Part shown: piece after piece, positions 1 through 9,305 of the stretch
Layout: every line of letters begins with the position of its first letter
How positions within the stretch are numbered: position 1 is the stretch's first letter
Program-made: the position numbers and the translations under genes
Source of the DNA: Phycisphaerales bacterium UBA1845
GTDB taxonomy: Bacteria > Planctomycetota > Phycisphaerae > UBA1845
Direction: 5' to 3'
Assembly: GCA_002338715.1 (NCBI GenBank)
Contig: DDIR01000004.1
Span: 1 to 42,774, forward strand
Length of the DNA: 42,774 nt
Notes under the pieces: generated by a model
Seen by the model: only the letters and a program-made list of their open reading frames with translations
Told to the model about the DNA's origin: nothing
Databases searched by the model: none

Positions 1-1917
1 GGGGATCGCCGGGCGAATGTCGATCCCCGTGCGGCCATCGATCGCCACGAGTCGAAGCGCCTCTGCCGCCCGCAGCGCGAGCGACGCATCCTGCGGTCCG
101 CCCATCGCCGAACCGTTGTCGGCGAGCATGTCTTCGATTTTCTTGAGAATTTCGGCTGACCCGGCAGTGGCTTCGATCGTCTCGACCATCTCGCGACCGA
201 CTGCCGCTTCCTGCGCCCGATACTCTTCATTCGGGTGCGACAGAATCACGATCGGCGTGCGGGCGAAACGATACTCCTTGCGAATCATGTCGACCGCTTC
301 CGAAAGCTTCGGCGAGGTCATGTTCGTGGACAAAACGATGCCCGCGATGAATTGAAAATCGCGACGGGCGCGATCGAGCGAAGCGGCCAGGTTCGACTCA
401 GCCGCAGCGTCTGCCCCACCACTTCGAAACTCGCCAGCCAATCGATTGAGATTACTCGAATCGGCATCGACCAAAGCGATCTGCGTGGTGCCACCAAGAC
501 GAAGCGCTTCAGCCAGCGTCGGTCCGACCAGATCGGAACCGGCAAACGGCGACTTCGGCAAAGCGCGGGCCAGCGCGATGGCGGCTTTGATGCGAACTTC
601 GGCATCCGGAAAACGCAGCGATTGAACCAGCGGCTGCTTGTAATCTTCCGTACCAATCAATGAAGTCGAGCCAGCCACCACATCCAGCGCCGCAATCGCG
701 CCGAGGGCAACGCTCTTGTCGTTGTCTGCAACCGCGCGGCCAAGGACGAGGTGGCAGTACATCGGGCCAGCCGCCTGCGAGAAATACAAGCTGCGGGGGA
801 AGTCGTCAGCGTGCGTCGGGTCGGCATCGCTGCCTGCATCGGCTTCGGCGCTTTCGACATCCATGCCCAAACGGGCTTCGCGACGGATGTTGGCCGCCAA
901 CCAGAGCGAAATCGCCAGTTGATTGCCGGGATCGACCATCAAGGCTTCTTCGCAGGCACGCATGGCCATCACCGAACCGAAAATCTCGGTCGGGACTTTT
1001 TTCGACACGAGGGTTCCTTCGTCGAGATACCAGACGTTCGCAAGCGGAACGCGCGGGTCGGCTTTGACGGAGCCTTCTTCGTTGTAGTAATCGTTGGCGA
1101 GTCGAATGAACGAATCGGCGAGATTCAGCAATTGGCTGCGATCCGAGGTCCGTTCGATTTTTTGCAGCGCTTCGACAATATTCTGACGTGTCTCCGGAAG
1201 CGTGTCTGACGCATCCATGACTTTGAGCAAGTACGGCGTTGCTTGCGGATAGCCCAGTTCACCGAGCGCCCAGGCCACATTGCGGCGGACGTTGGGATCA
1301 CTGTCACCCAATGCCATCACCAGCGGACCAACCGCGTCGCGACCGATTTTCGGCAGGGCGCGAATGACGCGTGGCCAGGAATTCTCCTTGGACACGTCCT
1401 TCAGCGCCGCGATCATTTCCGGAACAGCGTACTCACCGGACTCGCGCAACCGCGAGATCGCGTTGTATTCCATCTGCGGCGTACCGGAGAGATTGTCGAT
1501 GTTGTTGATAATGCGCGTTTCGTCCTGACGTTCGCGGAATTCACCTTCGCGAATCAGGTCGAGAATTTTCTGCGCCGTGTCGCGCATCGACGTGTGACGG
1601 ATCAACGTCAGCAATGTCGGAATGCTTTCGCTGTCTGCATCGGCGAGGCGCATCAACTGAACGGGGTCGATGTTTTCTTCGGTGAGAAGTTTGTTCGCGT
1701 TGGCTTCGGCTTCGGCGAACTTTCCGATGCGCGCGTAGTGAAGAAAGTCGCTGTAGAGTTGCGCGATTTGTTCAGACTGGTCGGCGCCTTCTTCGCCCAA
1801 GGCGATTGAACCCGGCACCGCGAGCGACGCCACACAAACCAGAACCACCGCCAAGACATGACCAAATGGGATTCGCCCAAACATGATCTGTCTTTGAGGT
1901 TGACCGAATGATGCCAT
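1..1917 (-). CDS. Exported HEAT-repeat protein with receiver-like segment (3' end outside window)
   Basis: One open frame reads without a stop from the ATG at 1917 to base 1, giving 639 residues and continuing off the window. Residues 13-40 look like a signal peptide (basic start, VLAVVLVCVASLAVPG, then small residues), so the protein is probably exported. Residues about 160-255 form HEAT-type helical pairs (DPNVRRNVAWALGELG), and another HEAT-like stretch lies near 435-455 (DAEVRIKAAIALARAL). Residues about 478-565 look like a degenerate response-regulator receiver: ALVDADSSNLNRLA resembles the acidic first strand and RTPIVILSH the fourth, but the phospho-Asp position seems to be Ser/Thr (IVLSTNM). 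HEAT proteins of this kind are usually scaffolds; the partner is unknown. The receiver call is my inference. Confidence 0.8.
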   Translation of the reverse strand, partial: MASFGQPQRQIMFGRIPFGHVLAVVLVCVASLAVPGSIALGEEGADQSEQIAQLYSDFLHYARIGKFAEAEANANKLLTEENIDPVQLMRLADADSESIPTLLTLIRHTSMRDTAQKILDLIREGEFRERQDETRIINNIDNLSGTPQMEYNAISRLRESGEYAVPEMIAALKDVSKENSWPRVIRALPKIGRDAVGPLVMALGDSDPNVRRNVAWALGELGYPQATPYLLKVMDASDTLPETRQNIVEALQKIERTSDRSQLLNLADSFIRLANDYYNEEGSVKADPRVPLANVWYLDEGTLVSKKVPTEIFGSVMAMRACEEALMVDPGNQLAISLWLAANIRREARLGMDVESAEADAGSDADPTHADDFPRSLYFSQAAGPMYCHLVLGRAVADNDKSVALGAIAALDVVAGSTSLIGTEDYKQPLVQSLRFPDAEVRIKAAIALARALPKSPFAGSDLVGPTLAEALRLGGTTQIALVDADSSNLNRLAGEFRSGGADAAAESNLAASLDRARRDFQFIAGIVLSTNMTSPKLSEAVDMIRKEYRFARTPIVILSHPNEEYRAQEAAVGREMVETIEATAGSAEILKKIEDMLADNGSAMGGPQDASLALRAAEALRLVAIDGRTGIDIRPAIP

Positions 1918-2060
1918 GGCATTCTCCGTCACTGCTGCCAAATTCGATGAGCAAGTTTCAAACATACGGAGTCAGCCATCCCTTTCACCGCACCCCTGAA
2001 ATTCCGAAGTGGGCTGGAAATTCGCCTGGCGGCAACGCTGACGTTGGTTCCGAGTATAAA

Positions 2061-2100
2061 TGCACCGCTGAACGCGTCAATCGACACCTTCAGCGGTGCA
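2061..2100. terminator. 12-bp inverted repeat, possible weak terminator
   Basis: Two 12-base arms (TGCACCGCTGAA at 2061-2072 and its complement at 2089-2100) enclose a 16-base loop. On the minus strand the hairpin follows the small lipoprotein gene and is succeeded by ATTTATA rather than a proper T run. It could act as a weak terminator or an RNA-stabilising stem, or be a regulatory palindrome upstream of the HEAT gene. Confidence 0.4.
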
Positions 2101-2190
2101 ATGCCCTGACAAAGCCGTGCTGCACAGGATGAACTGCTGGTGCAATGCCGGCTTGGATTTCCAAATTGACTGGAAGAATCGACCAGCCCA

Positions 2191-2367
2191 CTACACGTTG
2201 TTGATCAAGACCAATCCGCCGGCTGCGGTGATTCCCAAGAGAATCGTGTTCACGAAGTCCAAAAATGAGACCGGTGCATTGGTGTTGGTGCAACCCGAAA
2301 GAACCGAAATCGCCATCACCGATAGAACGAGCATTGGTAGACTGCGGGACGAGATAAACCGTCTCAT
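2191..2367 (-). CDS. Small predicted lipoprotein (58 aa)
   Basis: ATG at 2367 preceded by GGAGG with a good spacing (GGAGGTCTTCG-ATG), stop TAG at 2193-2191. The product begins MRRFISSRSLPMLVLSVMAI, and a lipobox LSGC follows, so Cys26 would be lipidated after cleavage. The mature part is only about 33 residues and holds one hydrophobic helix (FVNTILLGITAAGGLVLI), so it may lie flat in or span the membrane. No family recognised. The strong ribosome site, lipobox and in-frame stop are the support; it could be chance, but the combination is persuasive. It is transcribed towards the HEAT-repeat gene. Confidence 0.6.
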   Translation of the reverse strand: MRRFISSRSLPMLVLSVMAISVLSGCTNTNAPVSFLDFVNTILLGITAAGGLVLINNV

Positions 2368-3032
2368 CGAAGACCTCCGTTTGATTGATGTTGTTCAGGA
2401 TCGCACGCACAACCGCGCCAAAGTGCGTCGAAGCGGCGACCAGCCAAGAATCCGAGTGTAGCCCACCGCCCTTGCCGGTCAATCATCGAGTTGGAATCGA
2501 TTGGCTTCAACCGATCACAACCGCATGGAGAAGACCCCAAATCCCAGACGGCTTACCCCGACGACCGCATCGGCTGCCCTTTGAAGAAACTGACGATGCC
2601 GCCTCGATCCTATCCAGAATGATCAGCCGAATTCCCTCCGAACACCGCCAGCCGACTTCCCCGGTTTCGCCATTTGGTGAATTCTGGCCAGCTTGTGAAT
2701 TCGTGGCGAACAAGTCACCATCTTCGAACGAACTATTCGTAAGCGGGAATCTCGGGCTTTTCTTAGGCTTGGAAGGTGACTCAATTGTCCTAAGCGCCCT
2801 AAACTAGACAGGTTACGATTGCCGATAATAACCGGGCCTGTGGACACAGGAGACGGTCTACGTGCATGCTGATGCCGCTTGACGGGAGGCAACAATTCCC
2901 GTAAAGCATTTATTCTAATGAGGTTATGTATAAATGCCTCGCTTCGAACCGCAAAGCACGTGGCGGCGCGGTTTCTCGTCTAACGACATGGGGTCAAATA
3001 CGAACGCAATCAGGCGCCTGGAAGCCAAAAAG
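2368..3032. other. Intergenic region upstream of the exopolysaccharide genes
   Basis: A 665-base stretch between the divergent lipoprotein and export genes. I see no convincing gene; open frames here lack ribosome sites and known folds. It holds a small palindrome (CCTGTGGACACAGG at about 2837-2850), a TTGACG at 2879-2884 and an AT-rich run (about 2905-2935) just before the export gene. A promoter for the export gene is likely here but I cannot place a -35/-10 pair with proper spacing. Confidence 0.5.
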
Positions 3033-4628
3033 ATGCGAATTTGGAACAAATATACGGTTTGGGCGATGCTGTTGGGCGTGTCCGCGACTCTGTTCGGATG
3101 CAACAGCTTCTTCAATAGCTGGCTCGACCCGACGCAAATGGGTGATTTTCGACGCGAAGCCACCCTGGACATCCGGACATCGTTGAGCATTCAGGACACG
3201 CCAACCGGAATTCCCGGTGCGACCGACCCGACTCCCGAAGACCTGGTTCCGCTTTATGACGAATACGTCTTTGGCCCGGGCGATGCGCTGAGCATTCGGA
3301 TTTTCGAACTGTTGGCCAGCAACACCGAAACCGGATTGCAGGCGACGATCGACGAAATCGGAACAATCATCCTTCCGGTTCTTGGGCAGATTCGTGTCAG
3401 CGGCATGACCCGCACCGAAATCACTGAAGAAATCAAGGCGCAGCTTAAGCAGCGTCAGGTCATCGTTGATGATCCGGTTGTCATCATTGAACCGATCGTG
3501 CGCCGCAACCTCACGTTCGTGTTGTTTGGCACGACACCGGGCGCAAACGTCTATCCGGTTCCGCGACCCAACACGACCCTGCTGGAAGCGCTCAACATTG
3601 CCGGCGGCTTCCCCGAAGTTGCAACCGAAGTTTACATCATTCGCAATCCGCCAAGCAGCGCCGCACAAGAAGCCGTCGACAAGTTGCAGGCTCGCAAGAA
3701 ATCACCGTCCAACACGAAGATTGCCCGAGCCAACAGTCAACCAACGTTTACGTTCTCTGACGGAATCACCGGCGGACCCGGTGGCGCGAGTCAATCGCAA
3801 CAACCGAATCAATCGCAACAGCAACGCGACGAATTGCTTGATGCGGCAGCGGGAACACAAAGCACAACGGATGGCGACACCTCAGCACAGCAAGGGACCA
3901 GTGGTTCGTCAACGTTATCGCCATGGGTCTTTACTGCGGAGCGCCAATGGGTCCAGGTCGAATCACCCGATGGCTCTCAGAATTCAAACGCCACGCCGTA
4001 CAACACCATTGGCGATAATCAAAACGATTCCGCCCAGACAGTTGAGAACGGCGGCGAACCTGAAATCGACTGGGAGCGATTGGCTGGCGATGACGCCGTC
4101 GGTCGCGTCATTCGCGTTGACGCCGTTGCGCTTCGCAATGGCGATCCACGACAAAACGTGATTGTGCGCGGAGGCGACAAGATCCGCGTCCTCGCCGGTG
4201 AAGTTGGCGAGTACTACATGATGGGTCAGGTTTCTCGACCGGGCGCCTACTCACTGACCGGTCGCCGCGTCACGCTCAAGACCGCGATCGCGTCGGCAGG
4301 CAATCTTTCACCGTTGGCGTGGCCGAATCGTTGCACGGTATATCGCCGCTATGGTGACCGCGAAGAAATGCACCAGGTAAACCTCGACGCGATCTTTGCG
4401 GGCAAGGAACAGGATTTGATCCTGAAAAACAACGACCTGATTCTTGTCGGAACGCATCCAGCTGCTTCGTTCCTGGCTGTCATTCGAAGTGCATTCCGTC
4501 TTACCTACGGGTTTGGGTTCGTTTACGATCGCAACTTTGCCGACATTGATAGCTTCAGCGGTCAGCCGAACCCGGCTGTCACGCAAGCGAGTGGTTTCGG
4601 CAGTCGTTTCCCGAACCTCTTCAGATAG
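3033..4628 (+). CDS. Outer-membrane polysaccharide export lipoprotein (Wza/Poly_export family)
   Basis: Wza-type proteins form the outer-membrane channel for capsule or exopolysaccharide and work with a Wzc-type protein, found here two genes downstream. From the ATG at 3033 the product (531 aa) has a lipoprotein signal ending LFGC (Cys23). A Poly_export domain follows (about 70-200: YVFGPGDALSIRIFELL and ALNIAGGFPEV), and an SLBB-type domain near 370-470 (GEVGEYYMMGQVSRPGAYSL, LKNNDLILVG). Between them lies a long Gln/Ser/Asn/Gly-rich low-complexity insert (about 230-330) not typical of Wza. The frame opens upstream at 2934, but 3033 is preferred because it puts the lipobox at the right distance and has GGAAG eight bases before it. 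Confidence 0.85.
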   Translation: MRIWNKYTVWAMLLGVSATLFGCNSFFNSWLDPTQMGDFRREATLDIRTSLSIQDTPTGIPGATDPTPEDLVPLYDEYVFGPGDALSIRIFELLASNTETGLQATIDEIGTIILPVLGQIRVSGMTRTEITEEIKAQLKQRQVIVDDPVVIIEPIVRRNLTFVLFGTTPGANVYPVPRPNTTLLEALNIAGGFPEVATEVYIIRNPPSSAAQEAVDKLQARKKSPSNTKIARANSQPTFTFSDGITGGPGGASQSQQPNQSQQQRDELLDAAAGTQSTTDGDTSAQQGTSGSSTLSPWVFTAERQWVQVESPDGSQNSNATPYNTIGDNQNDSAQTVENGGEPEIDWERLAGDDAVGRVIRVDAVALRNGDPRQNVIVRGGDKIRVLAGEVGEYYMMGQVSRPGAYSLTGRRVTLKTAIASAGNLSPLAWPNRCTVYRRYGDREEMHQVNLDAIFAGKEQDLILKNNDLILVGTHPAASFLAVIRSAFRLTYGFGFVYDRNFADIDSFSGQPNPAVTQASGFGSRFPNLFR

Positions 4629-4681
4629 TCGGGATTGATGACCTGGGCCTGGGAGACCATCGACAATGATCGGTGGATGAG

Positions 4682-5608
4682 ATGATGAGTGACGCTTCGC
4701 CGAGTTTATCTGTCAACCCGAAGGAGACTTCTTCGGGTCAGACTGCGGGGATCGTCGCGCTGCAATGCCTGATACTCTGTGTGCTCATTGGATTCGTTTT
4801 CAATTCTTCAATCCTGAGCATGGTGTACAAGTGGCGAACGGACGGAAACTGGTCACACGGTTGGCTGGTGCCGGTGTTCAGCCTCTATTTCCTGGGCATT
4901 CATCGCCAGCAGCTAAAAGCCGCGGTCTGTAAACCGAACTATGCGGGCGCGCTGGTTATCGCAGCCGGTCTGAGTCTTTACTATGGATCGCTGGCTTGGG
5001 GTTATACCTATCCCCAACTGTTCGCGATCATTCCATGCATGTTGGGGCTGGTGCTTCTCATTTGGGGCAACCAGATTTTTCGCGTTGCATGGTTTCCGAT
5101 TTGCTATCTCGTTTTTGCGATGCCGCTGCCCCGATCTACTTTTTTTAACTTGACGCTTCCGTTGCGTGAATTCGCGTCGCAGGTGTCGGGTTGGGCATTG
5201 GGACTTCTGCCCGAGGTATATACGAGTGTGCAGGGTGTCGTCATTGAATATGAACGAGGAACCGTTGAGCGCGGATCGCTCAACGTCGAGGAAGCATGCA
5301 GCGGGATGCGCCTGATGATGGCGTTTTGTAGCCTGGGTGTCGCGATGGCGTACCTGGGTGATCGCCCGCTGTGGCAGCGGATCATCATGATCATCAGTTG
5401 CATCCCCATCGCGGTGTTTTGCAACATGATCCGTGTTCTTGTAACGGGAGTCGTCCACGTGTACGGACGCGAGGACCTTGCACAGGGCACCGCCCACGGG
5501 TTGCTCGGATTGGCCATGTTGCCGATCGCGCTCGGCTTGTTCGCCCTGGTCGGATATGTCCTTTCCAACCTGGTCGTTGAAGTCGAAGAAGAGCCGCAAG
5601 CTGAATAA
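4682..5608 (+). CDS. Exosortase (EpsH/Xrt family membrane protease-transpeptidase)
   Basis: Exosortases process proteins bearing a C-terminal PEP-CTERM-type signal and are usually encoded with exopolysaccharide genes, as here. The product is a hydrophobic polytopic protein (308 aa from ATG 4682). All three family catalytic residues are visible: Cys in NVEEACSGMRLM (about 206), Arg in CNMIRVLVTGV (about 251) and His in QGTAHGLLGL (about 272). The early SHGWLVPVFSLYF is also a family hallmark. The tail is short and acidic (EVEEEPQAE), and no EpsI-like domain is fused. Start choice: GTG 4673 and ATG 4685 are alternatives; GGTGG precedes 4682. No substrate with a clear sorting tail was seen in the window. 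Confidence 0.9.
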   Translation: MMSDASPSLSVNPKETSSGQTAGIVALQCLILCVLIGFVFNSSILSMVYKWRTDGNWSHGWLVPVFSLYFLGIHRQQLKAAVCKPNYAGALVIAAGLSLYYGSLAWGYTYPQLFAIIPCMLGLVLLIWGNQIFRVAWFPICYLVFAMPLPRSTFFNLTLPLREFASQVSGWALGLLPEVYTSVQGVVIEYERGTVERGSLNVEEACSGMRLMMAFCSLGVAMAYLGDRPLWQRIIMIISCIPIAVFCNMIRVLVTGVVHVYGREDLAQGTAHGLLGLAMLPIALGLFALVGYVLSNLVVEVEEEPQAE

Positions 5609-5684
5609 CAATCGCTGGCTGAAACAAAAACCGCAGGCGCGTTACTACTGATCAAGCGCCGGAGACCGTATCAGAGCAATTATC

Positions 5685-7928
5685 ATGACCACGCTACCAA
5701 CGACGATTCAAGAACAGATACCGCTCCCCGGCCCGGTTGTCTCGCACGCCCCGCAGGCGGCATCCAAGGGTCTCACGCCGGCAGACATCCTCGGCATGCT
5801 GCGACAGCGGCTGGTCACGATCATCATCTTGTCGATTCTCTTCAGCGGCATGGGTGTCGGACTGTTCTTCCTGATGTACTTCAAGTTCCCCAAATACAGC
5901 GCCCAGTCGCTGGTTGAATGCATCAGCGACGCGCCCAAGCGCCAGATGGCCGTCACTCCGGACGCGATGGCCAACGACTCGTTTACCCGATTTGTGCAGA
6001 GTCAGGCGCTCTACATCAAATCATTTCCCGTCTTGAAGAAAGCCCTGCAGGACCCGGAAGTTCGCAGCACGAAATGGTACAAGAATATCGACCAGGACAG
6101 ACACCTGCTCGAGTTGCAGGACGATCTTAGCGCCAGTGCGATTCGCGACTCCAACTACATTCGCGTCTCCATCTCCACCGCGGCATCTTCAGACCCAGCC
6201 ATCATCGTCAACACGGTGGTCAAGACCTATCTTGAAGAAATCAAAGAACGCGCATCGAGCGTCTATCGCCAGGAACTGACGGACTATAAACGCGAGCAAT
6301 CCGGTTACAAAGACCAGCTCGTTAAGAAGAATCAGCAGATCAGCGATTTCGTTCTCACGCTCCCGGCTGGCGAAGCCTTCCAACAGCGCGATCAACTCGG
6401 TCAGGGGCCATTGCGCGACAAGCTGAGCGAAGCCCAGCGGACCGTGCAATACTGGGAGCTGCAAGTCAAGGAGATGAAAAGCCTCCGCGACATATACAGC
6501 GATCCAGCCGGCATGCCGATCACGCCCGAGGACAGGCTCATCGTCGAGAACGATCCCCGCGTGCTTCAATACGACAACCAGGTGTTTCTGCTCGAACAGG
6601 AACTTGGCTTGAAGGAGCGCCAGTTCGGCGTCAATCATCGCGAATACAAGACGATGAAAAATCGTCTCGTCGAAGTGCGCCAGCAACTCGAAAAGGTCCG
6701 GTCGAACAAACTGCGCGAAACCCTCGACTACAAATCAGAACAAGCCGAAACCGCCTTTCTCAATGCGACCAACATGCTGTTGACCGCCCAGGAAAAGCTT
6801 CAGCAAGTCGAAGCCGAACAATCAGACCTCGACCGCAAGTTCTCTGAGTATGTCGCCTTGCTGAACGAACGCGACCTGCTCATCGAAATTCAAAACCGCA
6901 TCGACGAATACATCCGGGAGATCGAGCGCATCGTCCGCGAGCGTGCGGCGATTCGCGTCTTCCAAGCCGTCCAGGCGTCCCCTCCGCTCGAACGCAGCTT
7001 TCCGTCGCTGCTGCTTCTGCCCGGTCTTGTCATCCTGGGGCTTGCGGGTGCAGTGGGTCTCGCGATTGGTTTGGAACTGATCGATACGTCGGTGCGAACA
7101 CCGCAGGACATCGTGCGGCACCTCAACATCGCCATGCTCGGATCGATTCCGGACGTGGACGATGAAGAAGTTGAAATTGAAAACGTCGAGACAGCCGTCC
7201 GCGACGCGCCCCATTCGATGGTCACCGAAGCATTCAGAACGGTGCGCGGTAACCTTCAGTTCAGCGCGCCAGCCGACCGCATTCGCTCGATCCTGATCTC
7301 AAGTCCGCGCCCCGAAGACGGAAGAACAACCGTCGCCACCAACCTCGCGACATCACTCGCGGTCAGCGGCAAACGCGTGCTTTTGGTCGACACGAACTTC
7401 CGCCGCCCGCGGATGCACCGCATTTTCAAGAACGTCAATGCTCGCGGCATGACCAACATCCTGATCGGCGAGGCTACGCTGAAAGACTGCGTGCACCACA
7501 CCGACATGGCCAACCTGGACGTCATCGGCAGTGGACCGATCCCGCCCAACCCAGCCGAACTGCTGGGCAGCGATCTGTGCCGCGAATTCGTCGACGAAGC
7601 GTCCAAGCAATACGACCACGTCATCTTCGACTCGCCTCCGGTTCTGCTCGCGAGCGACGCCATCGCGCTGGCATCGCAGGTGGATGGCACGATCCTCGTG
7701 TTCAGGGCAAAAGAGAATTCGCGTGGCGTCGCCCAACGGGCCTGCTCAATGCTCTGGCATGCCAACGCCCACGTCTTTGGAGCCGTCCTCAACGGTGCGC
7801 AGGCGCAGCGTGGTGGTTACTTCCGTGAACAACTCCGCACGTTCTACGAGTACCAGTACGAAGAGGAAGAAGGATCTCAACGCGCCCTCCCCGCCAATGA
7901 AGACAAGCGCGATGAGGACGACGACTAG
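5685..7928 (+). CDS. Wzc-like chain-length determinant fused to BY-kinase domain
   Basis: Such proteins control polysaccharide polymer length and export at the inner membrane, with a cytoplasmic tyrosine kinase cycling the complex. The 747-aa product has a Wzz-type membrane segment (about 44-65, IIILSILFSGMGVGLFFLMY), a long coiled-coil periplasmic region (about 190-430), a second membrane helix (SLLLLPGLVILGLAGAVGL, about 443-462) and a CpsD/CapB-like ATPase domain (about 500-715). The P-loop is SSPRPEDGRTTVATN, with Arg where the kinase Lys should be; Walker A' is LLVDTNFRRPR and Walker B HVIFDSPPV. A C-terminal tyrosine group (FYEYQYEEEE) resembles the autophosphorylated cluster. Follows the exosortase with a 76-base gap. 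Confidence 0.88.
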   Translation: MTTLPTTIQEQIPLPGPVVSHAPQAASKGLTPADILGMLRQRLVTIIILSILFSGMGVGLFFLMYFKFPKYSAQSLVECISDAPKRQMAVTPDAMANDSFTRFVQSQALYIKSFPVLKKALQDPEVRSTKWYKNIDQDRHLLELQDDLSASAIRDSNYIRVSISTAASSDPAIIVNTVVKTYLEEIKERASSVYRQELTDYKREQSGYKDQLVKKNQQISDFVLTLPAGEAFQQRDQLGQGPLRDKLSEAQRTVQYWELQVKEMKSLRDIYSDPAGMPITPEDRLIVENDPRVLQYDNQVFLLEQELGLKERQFGVNHREYKTMKNRLVEVRQQLEKVRSNKLRETLDYKSEQAETAFLNATNMLLTAQEKLQQVEAEQSDLDRKFSEYVALLNERDLLIEIQNRIDEYIREIERIVRERAAIRVFQAVQASPPLERSFPSLLLLPGLVILGLAGAVGLAIGLELIDTSVRTPQDIVRHLNIAMLGSIPDVDDEEVEIENVETAVRDAPHSMVTEAFRTVRGNLQFSAPADRIRSILISSPRPEDGRTTVATNLATSLAVSGKRVLLVDTNFRRPRMHRIFKNVNARGMTNILIGEATLKDCVHHTDMANLDVIGSGPIPPNPAELLGSDLCREFVDEASKQYDHVIFDSPPVLLASDAIALASQVDGTILVFRAKENSRGVAQRACSMLWHANAHVFGAVLNGAQAQRGGYFREQLRTFYEYQYEEEEGSQRALPANEDKRDEDDD

Positions 7929-8024
7929 GCGCAAGGCCATGGGCGCTGCGATCGCGAGAGGCCCAAACGCCAAGTCGCGAATCGCACGGGCGTCCCCGTC
8001 TGCAAGCGTGCTTTGCCGGTGAAG

Positions 8025-8053
8025 TTGCCGCGGCGTCGGTGCATTTCTATAAT
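8025..8053 (+). promoter_or_regulatory. Sigma70-type promoter of the nucleotide-sugar operon
   Basis: TTGCCG at 8025-8030 (4 of 6 to TTGACA) and a perfect TATAAT at 8048-8053 are separated by exactly 17 bases. It lies in the 235-base gap after the Wzc-like gene and about 110 bases before the aminotransferase start, leaving room for a leader RNA on which the NusG-like protein encoded downstream could act. Confidence 0.65.
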
Positions 8054-8163
8054 GCCGCCCGCGTCACGTCGCCCTGTCAAAAGCACCGATGGCAGGATCT
8101 TCGTGATTGTTGATTCAGCGGAAATCAGAAATCGGCGCGATACAAGCCGTCGGAGAAAATCGC

Positions 8164-9303
8164 TTGAAACCCATCACGATGCTCGATCTCAAGTCAGAGT
8201 TCTCACTCTTTGAAGACCGCGTCCGTACCGCGATCGACGAAGTGCTCGATTCGCAGCATTTCATCGGCGGATCGCACGTCGGCGCGCTCGAGCAGGAATT
8301 CGCCAAGCAATTCGACGTCAAACATGCCATCGCCATCGGCAGCGGGACCGACGCGATCCTCGTCGCGCTGATGGCCTGCGAAATATCCGCGGGCGACGAA
8401 GTCATCACAACGCCCTTTACGTTCTTCGCGACGGCGGGCTGCGTTCACCGCACCGGCGCAAAACCAGTCTTCGTCGACATCGAACCCGACACGTTCAATC
8501 TCGACCCGGCGAAAATCCAAGCCGCGATCACATCGAAAACCAAAGCGATCATCCCGGTCCACCTTTTCGGTCAATGCGCCAACATGGATGCGATCCATGA
8601 CATCGCCAAAAGCGCCGGACTGCGCGTCATCGAAGACGCCGCACAAGCCGTCGGGGCGACTTACAAGAATCGATTCGCCGGTGCGCTCGGTGATGCGGGC
8701 TGCTTCTCGTTCTACCCCACAAAGAACCTCGGTGGCTTTGGTGAAGGCGGCATGGTTACGACCAACGATGACGCGCTGGCTGACAGGGTGCGCCAACTGC
8801 GCAACCACGGTCAAACCGATCAATACCACCACCAGTTCATCGGCGGCAACTTTCGACTCAACACCATGCAAGCCGCAATCCTTTCGGCGAAACTTCCCCA
8901 ACTGGACTCGTTCAACACCCGGCGCCGCGCGATCGCCAAACTGTACGACGAACTGTTGACCGACGCCCCGTCAGTTCAGACGCCGCGAATCGCCGAAGAA
9001 TGCGAATCGTGCTACCACCAGTATTCGATCCTGACCGACGATCGGGACAACCTGCGTCAGCACCTCACCGACGCGTCGATCGGTTCAGGCATTTATTACC
9101 CGATCCCCCTGCATTTGCAGCCCTGTTTTCAGTACCTGGATTACAGTGAAGGTGATTTCCCCGTCAGCGAAGCGACGGCCAAGCGGATTCTCTCCCTTCC
9201 GGTGCATCCAATGCTCGACGATGCCGATGTAAGGCGAGTAGCCGGTTGCATCGTGCAGCATCAATCCGAAACGATTCCGGCTGAGGCGACAGGGAGGTCT
9301 TAA
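8164..9303 (+). CDS. DegT/DnrJ/EryC1/StrS-family PLP sugar aminotransferase
   Basis: These enzymes transfer an amino group from glutamate to a keto nucleotide sugar to make amino sugars for surface polysaccharide. The product (379 aa) shows the family pattern: MLDLKSEF near the start, [25 protein letters not shown], the cofactor Asp in [11 protein letters not shown], and the Schiff-base Lys in [24 protein letters not shown] and the C-terminal SLPVHPML complete it. Start: TTG at 8164 is preferred because GGAG stands eight bases upstream and it gives the usual N terminus; ATG 8179 and an ATG-less extension from 8107 are alternatives. First gene of a five-gene run behind the promoter at 8025. 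The exact substrate cannot be told from sequence. Confidence 0.87.
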   Translation: MKPITMLDLKSEFSLFEDRVRTAIDEVLDSQHFIGGSHVGALEQEFAKQFDVKHAIAIGSGTDAILVALMACEISAGDEVITTPFTFFATAGCVHRTGAKPVFVDIEPDTFNLDPAKIQAAITSKTKAIIPVHLFGQCANMDAIHDIAKSAGLRVIEDAAQAVGATYKNRFAGALGDAGCFSFYPTKNLGGFGEGGMVTTNDDALADRVRQLRNHGQTDQYHHQFIGGNFRLNTMQAAILSAKLPQLDSFNTRRRAIAKLYDELLTDAPSVQTPRIAEECESCYHQYSILTDDRDNLRQHLTDASIGSGIYYPIPLHLQPCFQYLDYSEGDFPVSEATAKRILSLPVHPMLDDADVRRVAGCIVQHQSETIPAEATGRS

Positions 9304-9305
9304 GC

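Noticed and set aside
2385..2807. A 140-codon plus-strand frame in the gap before the export gene
   Set aside because: No ribosome site, no signal, composition unlike the neighbours and no recognisable family.
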